A program made the position numbers and the translations under genes. Under the pieces are notes generated by a model. It saw nothing but the letters and a program-made list of their open reading frames with translations, had not been told where the DNA came from and made no database searches. From NCBI RefSeq assembly GCF_002154335.2, contig NZ_MTPX02000026.1, positions 1 to 56,430 of the forward strand: a stretch of DNA of 56,430 nucleotides. The letters run 5' to 3'. This DNA is from Actinomyces ruminis. GTDB lineage: Bacteria > Actinomycetota > Actinomycetes > Actinomycetales > Actinomycetaceae. Each line of letters begins with the position of its first letter. Positions within the stretch are counted from its first letter, which is position 1. This document shows, piece by piece, positions 9,236 through 17,835 of the stretch.

Positions 9236-10375
9236 CTATGCCTTGGCAAGCGCCATATCGCCGGGACGGATCCAGCCGCGGGCCCGCATGAACTCGCTGA
9301 TGGCCAGGGTCAGCAGCGCCGGGGCGATGAATTGGAACAGCACGATCGTGGCCAGCAGCCGCGCCGTCGGCAGGGTGGCGCTCATGGTCTGCCAGGTCAT
9401 GATCTGACCGACCAGTCCGGCCGAGCCCATGCCCGAGCCGACGGCGTTGGACTCCAGGTGCAGCACCACGGTCGCCACCGGCCCGAGCAGCGCCGACGCC
9501 AGCGTGGGCGGCACCCAGATGAGCGGCCGCCGTAGGATGTTCGGCATCTGCAGCATGGAGGTGCCCAGCCCCTGCGCCAACAGCCCGGACCAGCGGTTCT
9601 CCCGGAAGGAGGCGACGGCGAAGCCCACCATCTGGGTGGTGCAGCCGATCGTCGCGGCCCCGGCGGCGATGCCGGACAGCCCCAGGATCACGCCGAGCGC
9701 CGCCGAGGAGATCGGCAGGGTCAGCACCATCCCCATGATCACGGCCACGATCACCCCCATGAGCAGCGGCTGCCGCTCGGTCCCCCAGTTGACCAGCTGC
9801 CCCAGCGCCGTCATGGCCGAGGAGATGGGCGGGCCGACCAGCAGACCGACGCCGCCGCCCACCACGATGGTGGTCAGCGGGGTCACCAGAATGTCCACCG
9901 GCGTCTTGCCCGAGACGAGGCGTCCGGACTCGACGGCCACGCAGGCGGCGACGAAGGCGCCCAGCGGCTCTCCCGGGCCACGCAGGAGCAGGGCGGTGCC
10001 AACGTCGTCGGTCAGGATGGCGCTGCCGGCCAGCAGGCCCGAGGCCTGGGCGCCGATCTGCCCGACGGCGGCCGCGGAGATGACCACGAAGGTGTCCGCC
10101 CCCAGCCGGCGAGCGGTGCCCAGGCCAATGCCGGCGCCGGTGATCGAGGAGGCCACCCGCCCCATCAGCACGATGAAGTCGCCCGCCGTGCCGGGGATGA
10201 AGGCGCCGAGCTGGCTCAGGATCGTGCCGATGATCAGCGTGGCGAACAGGCCGTGCGCCATACCGGTCAGGCCCTCGATGAAGAACCGATTGCCGAAGGC
10301 GCGCAACCAGTCCAGGGGGCCGTGCCCGCCGGCGGGGGCGACGTCGTCGGCAGGAGCGTTAAGGGATGCGGACAC
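9236..10375 (-). CDS. PTS_EIIC_2-family transporter, candidate NiaR-regulated niacin transporter
   Basis: A 379-residue protein with about nine or ten hydrophobic segments, resembling the PTS_EIIC_2 family (PF13303): GMAHGLFATLIIGTI near the N-terminus, repeated Gly-rich helices, and TTQMVGFAVASFRENRWSGL. No IIA or IIB domain or gene is nearby, so a real sugar PTS is unlikely. GTG start 10375 follows GGGAGG. Two palindromes of the NiaR type lie 48-97 bases upstream, and a NiaR gene is next to it. The niacin link is an inference from that context. Confidence 0.7.
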   Translation of the reverse strand: MSASLNAPADDVAPAGGHGPLDWLRAFGNRFFIEGLTGMAHGLFATLIIGTILSQLGAFIPGTAGDFIVLMGRVASSITGAGIGLGTARRLGADTFVVISAAAVGQIGAQASGLLAGSAILTDDVGTALLLRGPGEPLGAFVAACVAVESGRLVSGKTPVDILVTPLTTIVVGGGVGLLVGPPISSAMTALGQLVNWGTERQPLLMGVIVAVIMGMVLTLPISSAALGVILGLSGIAAGAATIGCTTQMVGFAVASFRENRWSGLLAQGLGTSMLQMPNILRRPLIWVPPTLASALLGPVATVVLHLESNAVGSGMGSAGLVGQIMTWQTMSATLPTARLLATIVLFQFIAPALLTLAISEFMRARGWIRPGDMALAKA

Positions 10376-10422
10376 GGGAACCTCCCATGAACGACGGTGC
10401 GGCGGTGACGCGCCCACGCTAG

Positions 10423-10434
10423 GTGTCAAGACAC
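10423..10434. promoter_or_regulatory. Probable NiaR operator 1
   Basis: GTGTCAAGACAC, two GTGTC/GACAC half-sites around two bases, matches the core of published NiaR operators (GTGTC..GACAC). It lies between niaR and the transporter, on the promoter side of the transporter. Confidence 0.65.
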
Positions 10435-10459
10435 TAAAAGGATAGCCGGGACCCGTCTG

Positions 10460-10471
10460 GTGTCATGACAC
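10460..10471. promoter_or_regulatory. Probable NiaR operator 2
   Basis: GTGTCATGACAC is a perfect palindrome of the same type, centred 37 bases from operator 1. Two sites upstream of one gene argue against chance. Confidence 0.65.
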
Positions 10472-10538
10472 AAGCTGCGTGAGTTGCCTCTCCCATGCGC
10501 GTCGGCAACGGGCCCGACTCGCCCGCCGTCCTTCGGTT

Positions 10539-11039
10539 TCAGCGCAGAATGCCGAGCGCGTCCAGGCGCACCGCAATGTCGTCCAGCTGGGCCTCGGTGT
10601 CGGCCTCCACGGTGTGGGCGTGCCAGCCGTTGGTCAGCTCCGACAGGGTGGAGGACTCGGTCATGCGCTCAAGGAAGAGGTCCAACTCGGCGTGGTTGTG
10701 AATGAGGAGGTCCACGGTGATCTGGCCGTAGAGGCGGTGCTCGATGATCGTGTCCAGGGCTGTGCCGCCGGCGTCGATGATCGCGGCGATCTCGGCGGCC
10801 ACCTGGTCACGCCCGTGTTGGACGTGGAAGACGCGGCGCGGGCGCGAACTGGGCCGCGCCAAGACGTAGCCGCGGTTGGTGGCGCGGATGGCGTGGCCGG
10901 CGGCGCGCAGGAGGGCAACGTCGCCGACGACGATCTGCCGAGAGGCGCCGAACTGCTCGCCCAGCCAGGCCGCGGCCAGCGGAGTATCGGCCTCCTGCAG
11001 GCGGTTCAAGATCGCCTGTCGGCGTTCAGTTGCGTCCAT
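10539..11039 (-). CDS. niaR: NiaR-family transcriptional repressor (HTH_11 + 3H domain)
   Basis: A 166-residue nicotinate-responsive repressor. The N-terminal winged helix covers residues 1-60 (ERRQAILNRLQ, FGASRQIVVGDVALLRAAG). The C-terminal 3H domain has FHVQHG, HRLYGQITVDLLIHNH and WHAHTVE, with His 75, Glu 83, His 140 and His 142 as likely metal ligands. Length matches the family. Start ATG 11039. It should repress niacin salvage or uptake genes; the adjacent transporter with two operators is the obvious target. No operator is seen upstream of niaR itself. Confidence 0.88.
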   Translation of the reverse strand: MDATERRQAILNRLQEADTPLAAAWLGEQFGASRQIVVGDVALLRAAGHAIRATNRGYVLARPSSRPRRVFHVQHGRDQVAAEIAAIIDAGGTALDTIIEHRLYGQITVDLLIHNHAELDLFLERMTESSTLSELTNGWHAHTVEADTEAQLDDIAVRLDALGILR

Positions 11040-11649
11040 GATCGTCTCGCGGTCCTCTCGTGTTCCTCGCGCTGCCGCGTGGTCGGCCCCTGTGAGTCGT
11101 CTCATGGGAACGTAGCACGGTTACCGCAGCCGGGGGAACGGGGCGCACTCCCGGTCGACGGCGCGACACGCCCGGCGCGCGGTGATTCGGGCGGCATTTT
11201 TCGCGGGTTTGTCCCCAGGGTGGGGGCTGATGAGGCGGCGGCGCGGGTGCGGGCCTGTGGAGAGGGTGAGGGTAAGCGGCCGGAATTCATGTCGGACCCA
11301 CGCGAGACCATGGCAAAGCCGATCCGGGGCGGTCGGAGCGACGTCGCCGTTCCGGCTCCTGGAGGTGCCGGCGCGACGGACGGCGTCGGCTCCACAGGAG
11401 CGTCCACAGCGATCGGCGCGTCGTCCACAGACCGGAGGGACTCTATGCACAGCGACACGCCAGACACATCATCTTGGGGTGGTGGCGCGCTCCGACCCCT
11501 AGGGGTAGTGTTTTGAACAGCAGGGGGCGCTTGCCCTCCCGAAAACTACATGCATGTGATTACGCGCCGGTAAGTCCCCGCTCGCAGGGGCCGGCCGGAT
11601 CGCATCGACCACCGTCCGACCATCCACCTAACGCCAGGAAGTGACTGAC
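11040..11649. promoter_or_regulatory. nrdHIE upstream region with DnaA-box-like words and palindromes
   Basis: No credible gene in 610 bases. Near matches to the DnaA box TTGTCCACA are TTGTCCCCA (11209), an inverted TCTCCACAG (around 11255), and TCCACAG at 11391, 11403 and 11424. Two perfect palindromes lie closer to nrdH: ACCCCTAGGGGT (11495-11506) and ACATGCATGT (11548-11557); the second is a possible, weak NrdR half of an operator. Confidence 0.35.
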
Positions 11650-11898
11650 ATGGCGATCACCGTCTACTCCAAGCCCAACTGCGTCCAGTGCTCCGCGACC
11701 TACCGCGCCCTGGACAAGGCCGGCCTGTCCTACGAGACGGTTGACATCACCCTCGACGCCGAGGCCCTGGAGCAGGTCCGCTCCCTCGGCTATGCGCAGG
11801 CGCCCGTGGTCATGGCCGGCGGCGACCACTGGTCCGGCTTCCGCCCGGACAAGATCAAGGCCCTCGCCTCCGTCGCCGCCGAGGCCGCCGCCATCTGA
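11650..11898 (+). CDS. nrdH: NrdH glutaredoxin-like electron donor
   Basis: An 82-residue glutaredoxin-like protein that reduces class Ib ribonucleotide reductase, itself reduced by thioredoxin reductase. The redox motif is CVQC at residues 11-14; SGFRPDKIK near the C-terminus is the NrdH signature for binding. ATG 11650 was chosen because AGGAAG lies 9 bases upstream; a GTG 9 bases earlier is in frame. First gene of nrdHIE. Confidence 0.96.
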   Translation: MAITVYSKPNCVQCSATYRALDKAGLSYETVDITLDAEALEQVRSLGYAQAPVVMAGGDHWSGFRPDKIKALASVAAEAAAI

Positions 11899-11914
11899 GT
11901 GGGGGCAGGCGCTC

Positions 11915-12325
11915 GTGAGTGACCGCCCCCTCCTCGTCTACTTCTCCTCCACCTCGGAGAACACCCGTCGCTTCGTCGAGCGGCTCGGCTATCCCAACGC
12001 ACGCATCCCGCTGCGCCCCGGGGATGGGCCGCTGAACGTCAATGAGGAGTACATCCTCGTCGTGCCCACTTATGGAGGCGGCGCCATCAAGGGTGCCGTG
12101 CCCAAGCAGGTCATCAAGTTCCTCAATGACCCGCACAACCGGTCGCTTTGCCGTGGCGTCATCGCCTCGGGCAACACCAACTTCGGCGAGGCCTACGGCA
12201 TCGCCGGCGACATCATCGCCAGCAAGCTGAACGTGCCCTTCCTCTACCGGTACGAGCTGCTCGGCACCCCCACCGACGTCGAACGCGTCAAAGAAGGATT
12301 GGACAAGTTTTGGCAGAAACGCTGA
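11915..12325 (+). CDS. nrdI: NrdI flavodoxin-like activator
   Basis: A 136-residue flavodoxin-like protein that supplies superoxide to build the dimanganese-tyrosyl cofactor of Nrd[20 protein letters not shown] is the FMN phosphate loop, and [17 protein letters not shown] the second flavin loop. GTG start 17 bases after nrdH. The gene overlaps the nrdE start by 16 bases, so translation is coupled. Confidence 0.96.
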   Translation: MSDRPLLVYFSSTSENTRRFVERLGYPNARIPLRPGDGPLNVNEEYILVVPTYGGGAIKGAVPKQVIKFLNDPHNRSLCRGVIASGNTNFGEAYGIAGDIIASKLNVPFLYRYELLGTPTDVERVKEGLDKFWQKR

Positions 12326-14475
12326 CGGCCCCTGCGAGTACCGCATCGAAGCGCACGGTCTCCCCGGACCTCGACTACCACGCCCTGAACGCCAAGCTGA
12401 ACCTGTACGACGCGAACGGCATGATCCAGTTCGACGCCGACCGCGAGGCCACGCGCCAGTACTTCCTCCAGCACGTCAACAGCAATACGGTCACCTTCCC
12501 CACCCTGGAGGAGAAGCTGGACTACCTGGTGCGGGAGGGCTACTACGAGCAGGAAGTGCTGGACCGCTACCGCCCCGAGTTCGTCAAGTCCGCCTTCCAG
12601 GCCGCCTACGCCTACGACTACCGCTTCGAGACCTTCCTGGGCGCCTTCAAGTACTACACCTCCTACACGCTCAAGACCTTCGACGGCAAGCGCTACCTGG
12701 AGCGCTTCGAGGACCGCGTCACCATGGTCGCCCTGGCCCTGGGCGACGGCGACGAGGGCCTCGCGCTGGACCTGATCGGGGAGATGATGTCCGGCCGCTT
12801 CCAGCCGGCCACCCCCACCTTCCTCAACGAGGGCAAGGCTCAGCGCGGCGAGCCCGTCTCCTGCTTCCTGGTGCGCATCGAGGACAACATGGAGTCCATC
12901 GCCCGCGGCATCAACTCCGCCCTGCAGCTGTCCAAGCGCGGCGGCGGCGTCGCCCTGCTGCTGAGCAACCTGCGGGAGATGGGCGCCCCCATCAAGCGCA
13001 TCGAGAACCAGTCCAGCGGCGTCATCCCGGTGATGAAGCTGCTGGAGGACTCCTTCTCCTACGCCAACCAGCTGGGCGCGCGGCAGGGCGCCGGCGCCGT
13101 CTACCTGCACGCCCACCACCCGGACATCATGCGGTTCCTGGACACCAAGCGGGAGAACGCGGATGAGAAGATCCGCATCAAGACCCTCTCGCTCGGCGTC
13201 GTCATCCCGGATATCACCTTCGAGTTGGCCCGCGGCAACGAGGACATGTGCCTGTTCAGCCCCTACGACGTCGAGCGCGTCTATGGAGTGCCCTTCGCGG
13301 ACATTAACGTCACCGAGAAGTACCGCGAGATGGTGGCGGATGACCGTATCCGCAAGGAGAAGATCAACGCCCGCCAGTTCTTCCAGACGCTGGCCGAGAT
13401 CCAGTTCGAGTCCGGCTACCCCTACGTCATGTTCGAGGACACGGTCAACCGCGCCAACCCGATCAAGGGCAAGGTGGTCATGTCCAACCTGTGTTCCGAG
13501 ATCCTGCAGGTCTCCGAGCCGAGCGTGCTCAATGAGGACCTGTCCTACGCGCACGTGGGCAAGGACATCTCCTGCAACCTGGGCTCCCTGAATATCGCCA
13601 AGACCATGGATTCCCCGGACTTCGCCCGCACCATTCGCACGGCCGTGCGCGGGCTGACGGCGGTGTCGGACCAGACGGAGCTGGAATCGGTGCCGTCGAT
13701 CAACCGCGGCAACCGCGAGTCCCACGCGATCGGCCTGGGGCAGATGAACCTGCACGGCTTCCTGGCGCGCGAGCGCATCCACTACGGGTCCGAGGAGGGC
13801 CTGGACTTCACCAACGTCTATTTCGCCTCCGTGTTGTTCGCCGCACTGACCGCCTCGCACGAGCTGGCCGTGGAACGCGGGGAGACCTTCGTCGGCTTCG
13901 AGGACTCCAAGTACGCGTCCGGCGAGTTCTTCGAGAAGTACCTGACGCAGGACTTCGTTCCCGTCACCGAGCGGGTCCGGGAGATCTTCGCGGCGTCGTC
14001 CGTGCACGTGCCCACGCGCGCGGACTGGGCGGAGCTGGCGGGCAAGATCAAGCGCGACGGCATCTACAACCGCAACCTGCAGGCGGTGCCGCCCACCGGC
14101 TCGATCTCCTACATCAACCACTCCACCTCCTCGATCCACCCGATCGTCGCCAAGATCGAGATCCGCAAGGAGGGCAAGATCGGGCGGGTCTACTACCCGG
14201 CGCCCTACATGACCAACGACAACCTCGAGTTCTACGAGGACGCCTACGAGATCGGACCCGAGAAGATCATCGACACCTACGCCGCCGCCACCCAGCACGT
14301 GGACCAGGGGCTGAGCCTGACGCTGTTCTTCCCGGACACCGCCACCACCCGCGATGTGAACAAGGCGCAGATCTACGCCTGGCGCAAGGGCATTAAGTCG
14401 CTGTACTACATCCGCCTGCGCCAGGCCGCACTGACCGGCACCGAGGTGGAGGGCTGCGTCTCCTGCATGCTGTAA
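12310..14475 (+). CDS. nrdE: Class Ib ribonucleoside-diphosphate reductase large subunit
   Basis: A 721-residue catalytic subunit reducing ribonucleoside diphosphates. The active-site redox pair is Cys 185 (VSCFL) and Cys 422 (ISCNLGS); the radical site is NLCSEI with Cys 395; the C-terminal shuttle pair is CVSC, Cys 716 and 719. It has no long allosteric ATP cone, as usual for NrdE. Start is TTG 12310 after AGAAGG inside nrdI. Its last 39 bases (14435-14473) recur at 15180-15218 with a TGA stop, marking an insertion downstream. nrdF is 18.6 kb away. Confidence 0.97.
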   Translation: MAETLTAPASTASKRTVSPDLDYHALNAKLNLYDANGMIQFDADREATRQYFLQHVNSNTVTFPTLEEKLDYLVREGYYEQEVLDRYRPEFVKSAFQAAYAYDYRFETFLGAFKYYTSYTLKTFDGKRYLERFEDRVTMVALALGDGDEGLALDLIGEMMSGRFQPATPTFLNEGKAQRGEPVSCFLVRIEDNMESIARGINSALQLSKRGGGVALLLSNLREMGAPIKRIENQSSGVIPVMKLLEDSFSYANQLGARQGAGAVYLHAHHPDIMRFLDTKRENADEKIRIKTLSLGVVIPDITFELARGNEDMCLFSPYDVERVYGVPFADINVTEKYREMVADDRIRKEKINARQFFQTLAEIQFESGYPYVMFEDTVNRANPIKGKVVMSNLCSEILQVSEPSVLNEDLSYAHVGKDISCNLGSLNIAKTMDSPDFARTIRTAVRGLTAVSDQTELESVPSINRGNRESHAIGLGQMNLHGFLARERIHYGSEEGLDFTNVYFASVLFAALTASHELAVERGETFVGFEDSKYASGEFFEKYLTQDFVPVTERVREIFAASSVHVPTRADWAELAGKIKRDGIYNRNLQAVPPTGSISYINHSTSSIHPIVAKIEIRKEGKIGRVYYPAPYMTNDNLEFYEDAYEIGPEKIIDTYAAATQHVDQGLSLTLFFPDTATTRDVNKAQIYAWRKGIKSLYYIRLRQAALTGTEVEGCVSCML
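14435..14473 (+). repeat. 39-bp direct repeat, left copy (end of nrdE)
   Basis: Identical over 39 bases to 15180-15218. It encodes the tail [12 protein letters not shown] of NrdE and is followed by TAA. Confidence 0.95.
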
Positions 14476-14501
14476 GGCTGCGTGGCTAGGGGCCTAGTGC
14501 G

Positions 14502-15047
14502 GTGCGTAAAGACGACTGGGATCCGTTGCGTCCCTATCGTGTGTTTGTCGACGAGTCTGAGGTCAGGGGCTACTCGATTACCGCGGTGTGCCTGCGACCG
14601 TCCGATGCGCATCGGATCCGAAAGACGCTTCGCGGCCATCTGCGCTCTGGACAACGCTCCATTCACTTCACCAAGGAACGTGATGAGGTGCGCCGTGCGG
14701 TAATCGACGACGTCGTGGCGATGCCCATCAAGGTTGAGGTGTACCGGAGTGCGGCAAGACCAAGGATTGCGAGGCCAAGATGCTTACGTGCCTTGGCCGA
14801 GGCGTTGCGCGACGGTGCTTGCCAACAGCTCGTGCTTGATCGGAACGACTCTGTTATGCAGTCTGATCGACGCGTGCTGCATGAAGCGTTCGGCTCTGGT
14901 TGGGACGGCACCTACGATCATCTGCATGATCACGAAGAGCCTCTGCTCTGGCTGGCCGATGCTGTCCGCTGGTGCTGGAACAAGGGTGGGCAGTGGCGGA
15001 ATGCCTTGTCCAGTGTCACGCTTGACGTCATTGATCTGGAAGGCTGA
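14502..15047 (+). CDS. DUF3800-like protein on the insert after nrdE
   Basis: A 181-residue protein. RVFVDESEVRGYSITAVCL at residues 13-31 resembles the start of DUF3800 (RNase H-like) proteins, with Asp-Glu at 17-18; LLWLADAVRWCWNKGGQW near the end matches the family's ADAV..W..KGG..W. Such proteins are often found near defence and mobile regions, with unknown activity. The gene is less GC-rich than nrdE (a 60-base sample gave 53%), has a GTG start, and lies wholly inside the 39-bp direct repeats, all pointing to acquisition. Confidence 0.6.
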   Translation: MRKDDWDPLRPYRVFVDESEVRGYSITAVCLRPSDAHRIRKTLRGHLRSGQRSIHFTKERDEVRRAVIDDVVAMPIKVEVYRSAARPRIARPRCLRALAEALRDGACQQLVLDRNDSVMQSDRRVLHEAFGSGWDGTYDHLHDHEEPLLWLADAVRWCWNKGGQWRNALSSVTLDVIDLEG

Positions 15048-15179
15048 TACGCGAAACCCGGCTCGCCCACCGTCCGGAAGGCTGCCGGGTTCACTTCGCA
15101 GGGCTATTGCCCCGAGCGCCGAATAGCTTACTTCGTCAGCGCCTATGGCGCCAGTGCCAGTGTCCCGACAGGCTAATCG

Positions 15180-15218
15180 CCGGCACCGAGGTGGAGGGCT
15201 GCGTCTCCTGCATGCTGT
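15180..15218 (+). repeat. 39-bp direct repeat, right copy (second nrdE tail)
   Basis: Exact copy of 14435-14473, in the same orientation and followed by TGA. The 706 bases between the copies are foreign to the nrd operon, as in site-specific integration at the 3' end of a gene. Confidence 0.95.
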
Positions 15219-15282
15219 GATCGCTGGCGGGACGGGTGCGCCGCGTACGGCATCTGGGGATGCTTCCTGATCTCTGGGGCGC

Positions 15283-15395
15283 GTTTGCAACGCCAGTTCG
15301 TGCTTTACTACGCCACTTAGCGGTCTGCTGTATAGCGCTGCGCCCTTCAACAGAACGTTAACTGGCGTTGTTAACGGGGAAGTGGCGTTGTAAAC
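15283..15395. repeat. Phased inverted word array, family A copy 2
   Basis: CAACGCCA at 15288 and CTACGCCA at 15308, then inverted TGGCGTTG at 15363 and 15383: each pair is 20 bases apart. Outer ends GTTTGCAACGCC and GGCGTTGTAAAC are near-perfect inverted repeats. Confidence 0.75.
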
Positions 15396-15733
15396 GACCC
15401 TGCGGGGTGGTGGAGGACGTGGCGGCCGCGCCGGGTGTGGCTGTAGTCGGCGGGTGTGGTGTGGCGTGTGTGGGGGTGGCGTGGCGTTCGCCGAAAAGTC
15501 ACGGTCGGATATACGGTACAAAGTTTGGTACGTTTTGACCCTGACTTTTTCGCATGGCCTCGTTGAAAGCTGGTGGCTGGAGGGGCCTGGAGGGGTGTCG
15601 GTGGCGCTTGGCTTGTTTTCAACGAAAAATGGTAGTTTTGGGGTGGTGCCAGTCGGTCTCGTGGGGTGCTTGCGGGGCCGGTGGCGATCTCGAGCCTGGA
15701 AGTGGCGGTATGGCGCGGTTTCTAGGGGTAGGG

Positions 15734-16264
15734 GTCAGGAAGCACCTCGCACCTTCAGGTGCATTAAGACGTGTTCTTGACATGGTGATCGAAGGCTCGC
15801 TTGTATGAGTCAGGAAGCACCTCGCACCTTCAGGTGCATTAAGACCGGGGGAAGGACGATCACGTCACGGCCAATACTGGGTCAGGAAGCACCTCGCACC
15901 TTCAGGTGCATTAAGACATACACGGTGCGCCAATGGCCGTCGCCGACTCGCGTCAGGAAGCACCTCGCACCTTCAGGTGCATTAAGACCGTTCACGAACC
16001 GTGACGTGTCCGCCTGTGCCGGAACCGTCAGGAAGCACCTCGCACCTTCAGGTGCATTAAGACGCAACAAGCCGGCCGGGGCGAAGCACACCATCAGGAT
16101 CGTCAGGAAGCACCTCGCACCTTCAGGTGCATTAAGACGTGCAGCCGGGGTGGGTGACCTGGTGGATGGCCGTCAGGAAGCACCTCGCACCTTCAGGTGC
16201 ATTAAGACAGGACCGCGAAAATGCACTCGCGGACGGCCTTCGCCCGTCAGGAAACACCTCGCAC
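15734..16264. CRISPR. Orphan CRISPR array, 37-nt repeats, 7 spacers
   Basis: Seven identical 37-base repeats start at 15734, 15809, 15881, 15952, 16027, 16102 and 16172. An eighth at 16246 has one change and breaks off after about 19 bases. The seven spacers are 38, 35, 34, 38, 38, 33 and 37 bases. Each repeat begins GTCAGGAAGCACC, ends ATTAAGAC and contains the palindrome GCACCTTCAGGTGC (stem 6, loop 2). The truncated repeat marks the old end, so the leader is on the left and transcription probably runs rightward. No cas gene is visible in the window, so the subtype cannot be assigned. Confidence 0.97.
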
Positions 16265-16768
16265 TGCTTACTGGCTGGGATGTGCTATGACCCGAGATCG
16301 GGTGGTCTCGGGCGTGCGGCGTCGTCGATGACGCTCTCCGGCTGGTCCCGGTGGGAGGCCCATGAACGGTGTGTCGACGACCAGCGGATGACGGGCCGGT
16401 GTGCTTGAGGGCGCGGCACCGATATCGAAACGCGCATGCCCGACTTGCGCAATACGAAATACGACCTTGGGGTGTGTTCCACGACCCCGGGGTGGTCGTG
16501 GAACACACCCCAAGGTCGTTAAACGTCACGAAGATCATGGAAGTTTTCGTCACGGTCGTGCGGAACGCCGCCTTCAACCACGACCAGGCGCCGTGGCCCT
16601 GCCGGACGCGTCGGGTGCCTCGCCAACTCTCCCGCCTCGCCCTCCCGGCTCCTGCGACCACTGACCGGTTCCTTGATCCGCTCATCTGGAGAGGTGATCC
16701 GCCGCCCACGGCCGCGTCAGCGCCAGTAGCATCGGGACGACCCGACACCTCAAATCGGAAGCGACGGT
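16265..16768. other. Intergenic region downstream of the CRISPR array
   Basis: No credible gene; open frames here are shadows of the array or of the palindrome at 16461-16519. Confidence 0.5.
16461..16519. repeat. Phased inverted word array, family B copy 1 (perfect 26-bp stem)
   Basis: Arms 16461-16486 and 16494-16519 are perfectly complementary over 26 bases around a 7-base loop. ACGACC recurs at 16461 and 16481, and inverted GGTCGT at 16494 and 16514, both exactly 20 bases apart. Related copies lie at 26137 and 31203. Confidence 0.85.
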
Positions 16769-17257
16769 ATGAACAGCGCACAGAATGACAGCACCGATGA
16801 CATCATGGCGATGTATGTAGCGCTCCGCGATGGTTACAGCCCTGGGTGGGGCGGCGGCGAGGTTAATGACGGCGTCCTGCACGCCCCCTGGGTCAACTAC
16901 GGTGATGTGATTTATTCGGGATTGGCCGCATTGCAGCGCGTCGGCAGCATGTGTCGTGACGCTGCCGCCAACGCCTGGGGAAACGGAAGCCGGACAGGCG
17001 CAGCGGCCGAAGTCGGTGAAGACGCGGCCGCGTGTGGTGAGTTGCGATCGGAGGAGACGGCGTTCGACCGTTATGCCCGCATTAGGGACAAGCCGATCGA
17101 GAGCCTAACGGCATACGAAGTCGCCATCACGGTGCAGTACTTGCGGCGGGGTGAGCGCTACTACGAAGGCCTCATCAAGGTGTGGATCGACCATGACAGG
17201 CAACTGGAGCGCCTGGCCAGGCGCGGCCTGGAACTGCTCGGCCGGAATGTGCGGTAG
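16769..17257 (+). CDS. Hypothetical protein, 162 residues
   Basis: Not recognised. It is soluble, with a Gly/Trp-rich start, no signal peptide or membrane helix, and a C-terminal half predicted mostly helical with many Arg and Glu (ITVQYLRRGERYYEGLIKVW). ATG 16769 after GGAAG. It stands alone between two repeat elements in the accessory stretch between nrdE and the symporter, and its ORF is clean. A lineage-specific gene is likely. Confidence 0.5.
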   Translation: MNSAQNDSTDDIMAMYVALRDGYSPGWGGGEVNDGVLHAPWVNYGDVIYSGLAALQRVGSMCRDAAANAWGNGSRTGAAAEVGEDAAACGELRSEETAFDRYARIRDKPIESLTAYEVAITVQYLRRGERYYEGLIKVWIDHDRQLERLARRGLELLGRNVR

Positions 17258-17835
17258 CAAGCGGTAAATCGGCTCTTCCGGTTTGGGGGTGTGGCTGGTG
17301 GTGCGTCCTGGTCAACCCGAGGACTGCGTCCCGCGCCCGAGCGCGGCCTCGAGTGGGTTCTGGTGCGCAGGCCATGGCGGGGATGCGGCGTGGGGCGGTC
17401 TGGCGGGGTGGACGGTTCGTACGTTTCGCTGACGGTTCGTCATATCGCTTCGACAATTCGGCACTTTCCGCGTCGGTTCGGCACCTAGAGGTACGAACGA
17501 CGCAGCAAAGTACGAATCGTCGACCAGAGGGTACGAATCCTCACGCAAAGGTACGAACCGTCGGGCAAGCTCCCGAACCGTCCTGTCCGGCAACCGTCCG
17601 CCCTATCCGCTGACATCCGCAGCGTACGAACCGCCGCAATCCGACGTGATCCGCTGTGGCCCACCGAGACCTACCGCGCAAACCTTCGCCACCCATCGTG
17701 CCTACCAGAATGCGCCGCCGAGAAGCGCACGCAAACCACCACCAGACCCCCGCCGACCACCACACCCCCAAACCGGAAAAGCCGGTAAACCGGGAAAGCG
17801 AACGCTCTTGTCTCGACCGGGGGAGGGTGTCGGGG
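17258..17835. other. Convergent intergenic region with family C element
   Basis: No credible gene. It contains the family C word array (17411-17583) and, after it, a flank (about 17690-17800) that resembles 49580-49660 next to the other family C copy; both include ACCACCACACCC and AAAAGCCGGT. Confidence 0.6.
17411..17583. repeat. Phased inverted word array, family C copy 1
   Basis: Left words GGTTCG at 17414 and 17434, AATTCG at 17455, GGTTCG at 17475 (steps 20, 21, 20). Right words, inverted, CGAAC/CGAAT at 17494, 17513, 17534, 17554 and 17574 (steps 19, 21, 20, 20). Most words extend to GACGGTTCG or its complement. Confidence 0.8.

Larger units (their letters stand above)
15048..15733. other. 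Intergenic region with repeats and CRISPR leader
   Basis: No credible gene. From left to right it holds the right 39-bp repeat, the family A element at 15283-15395 and about 330 bases of probable CRISPR leader. The leader side is inferred because the degenerate repeat is at the other end. The leader contains an AT-richer patch (15490-15560) with TTGACC near 15536. Confidence 0.6.

Noticed and set aside
11102..11467. 121-codon minus-strand frame between niaR and nrdH
   Set aside because: Low-complexity Pro/Ser/Arg sequence with no ribosome-binding site; the region looks regulatory.
12148..12309. Longer NrdE with an upstream extension (775 codons)
   Set aside because: The extension lies inside nrdI in another frame and has Arg/His-rich nonsense composition; TTG 12310 with AGAAGG gives the usual length.
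12244..14298. 684-codon antisense frame opposite nrdE
   Set aside because: A high-GC shadow: residues are mostly Val, Gly, Asp and Leu with no motif, while nrdE on the other strand has every family residue.
15805..16290. Open frame of 161 codons reading QEAPRTFRCIKT several times
   Set aside because: It runs through the CRISPR array; the repeated peptide is the 37-base repeat translated.
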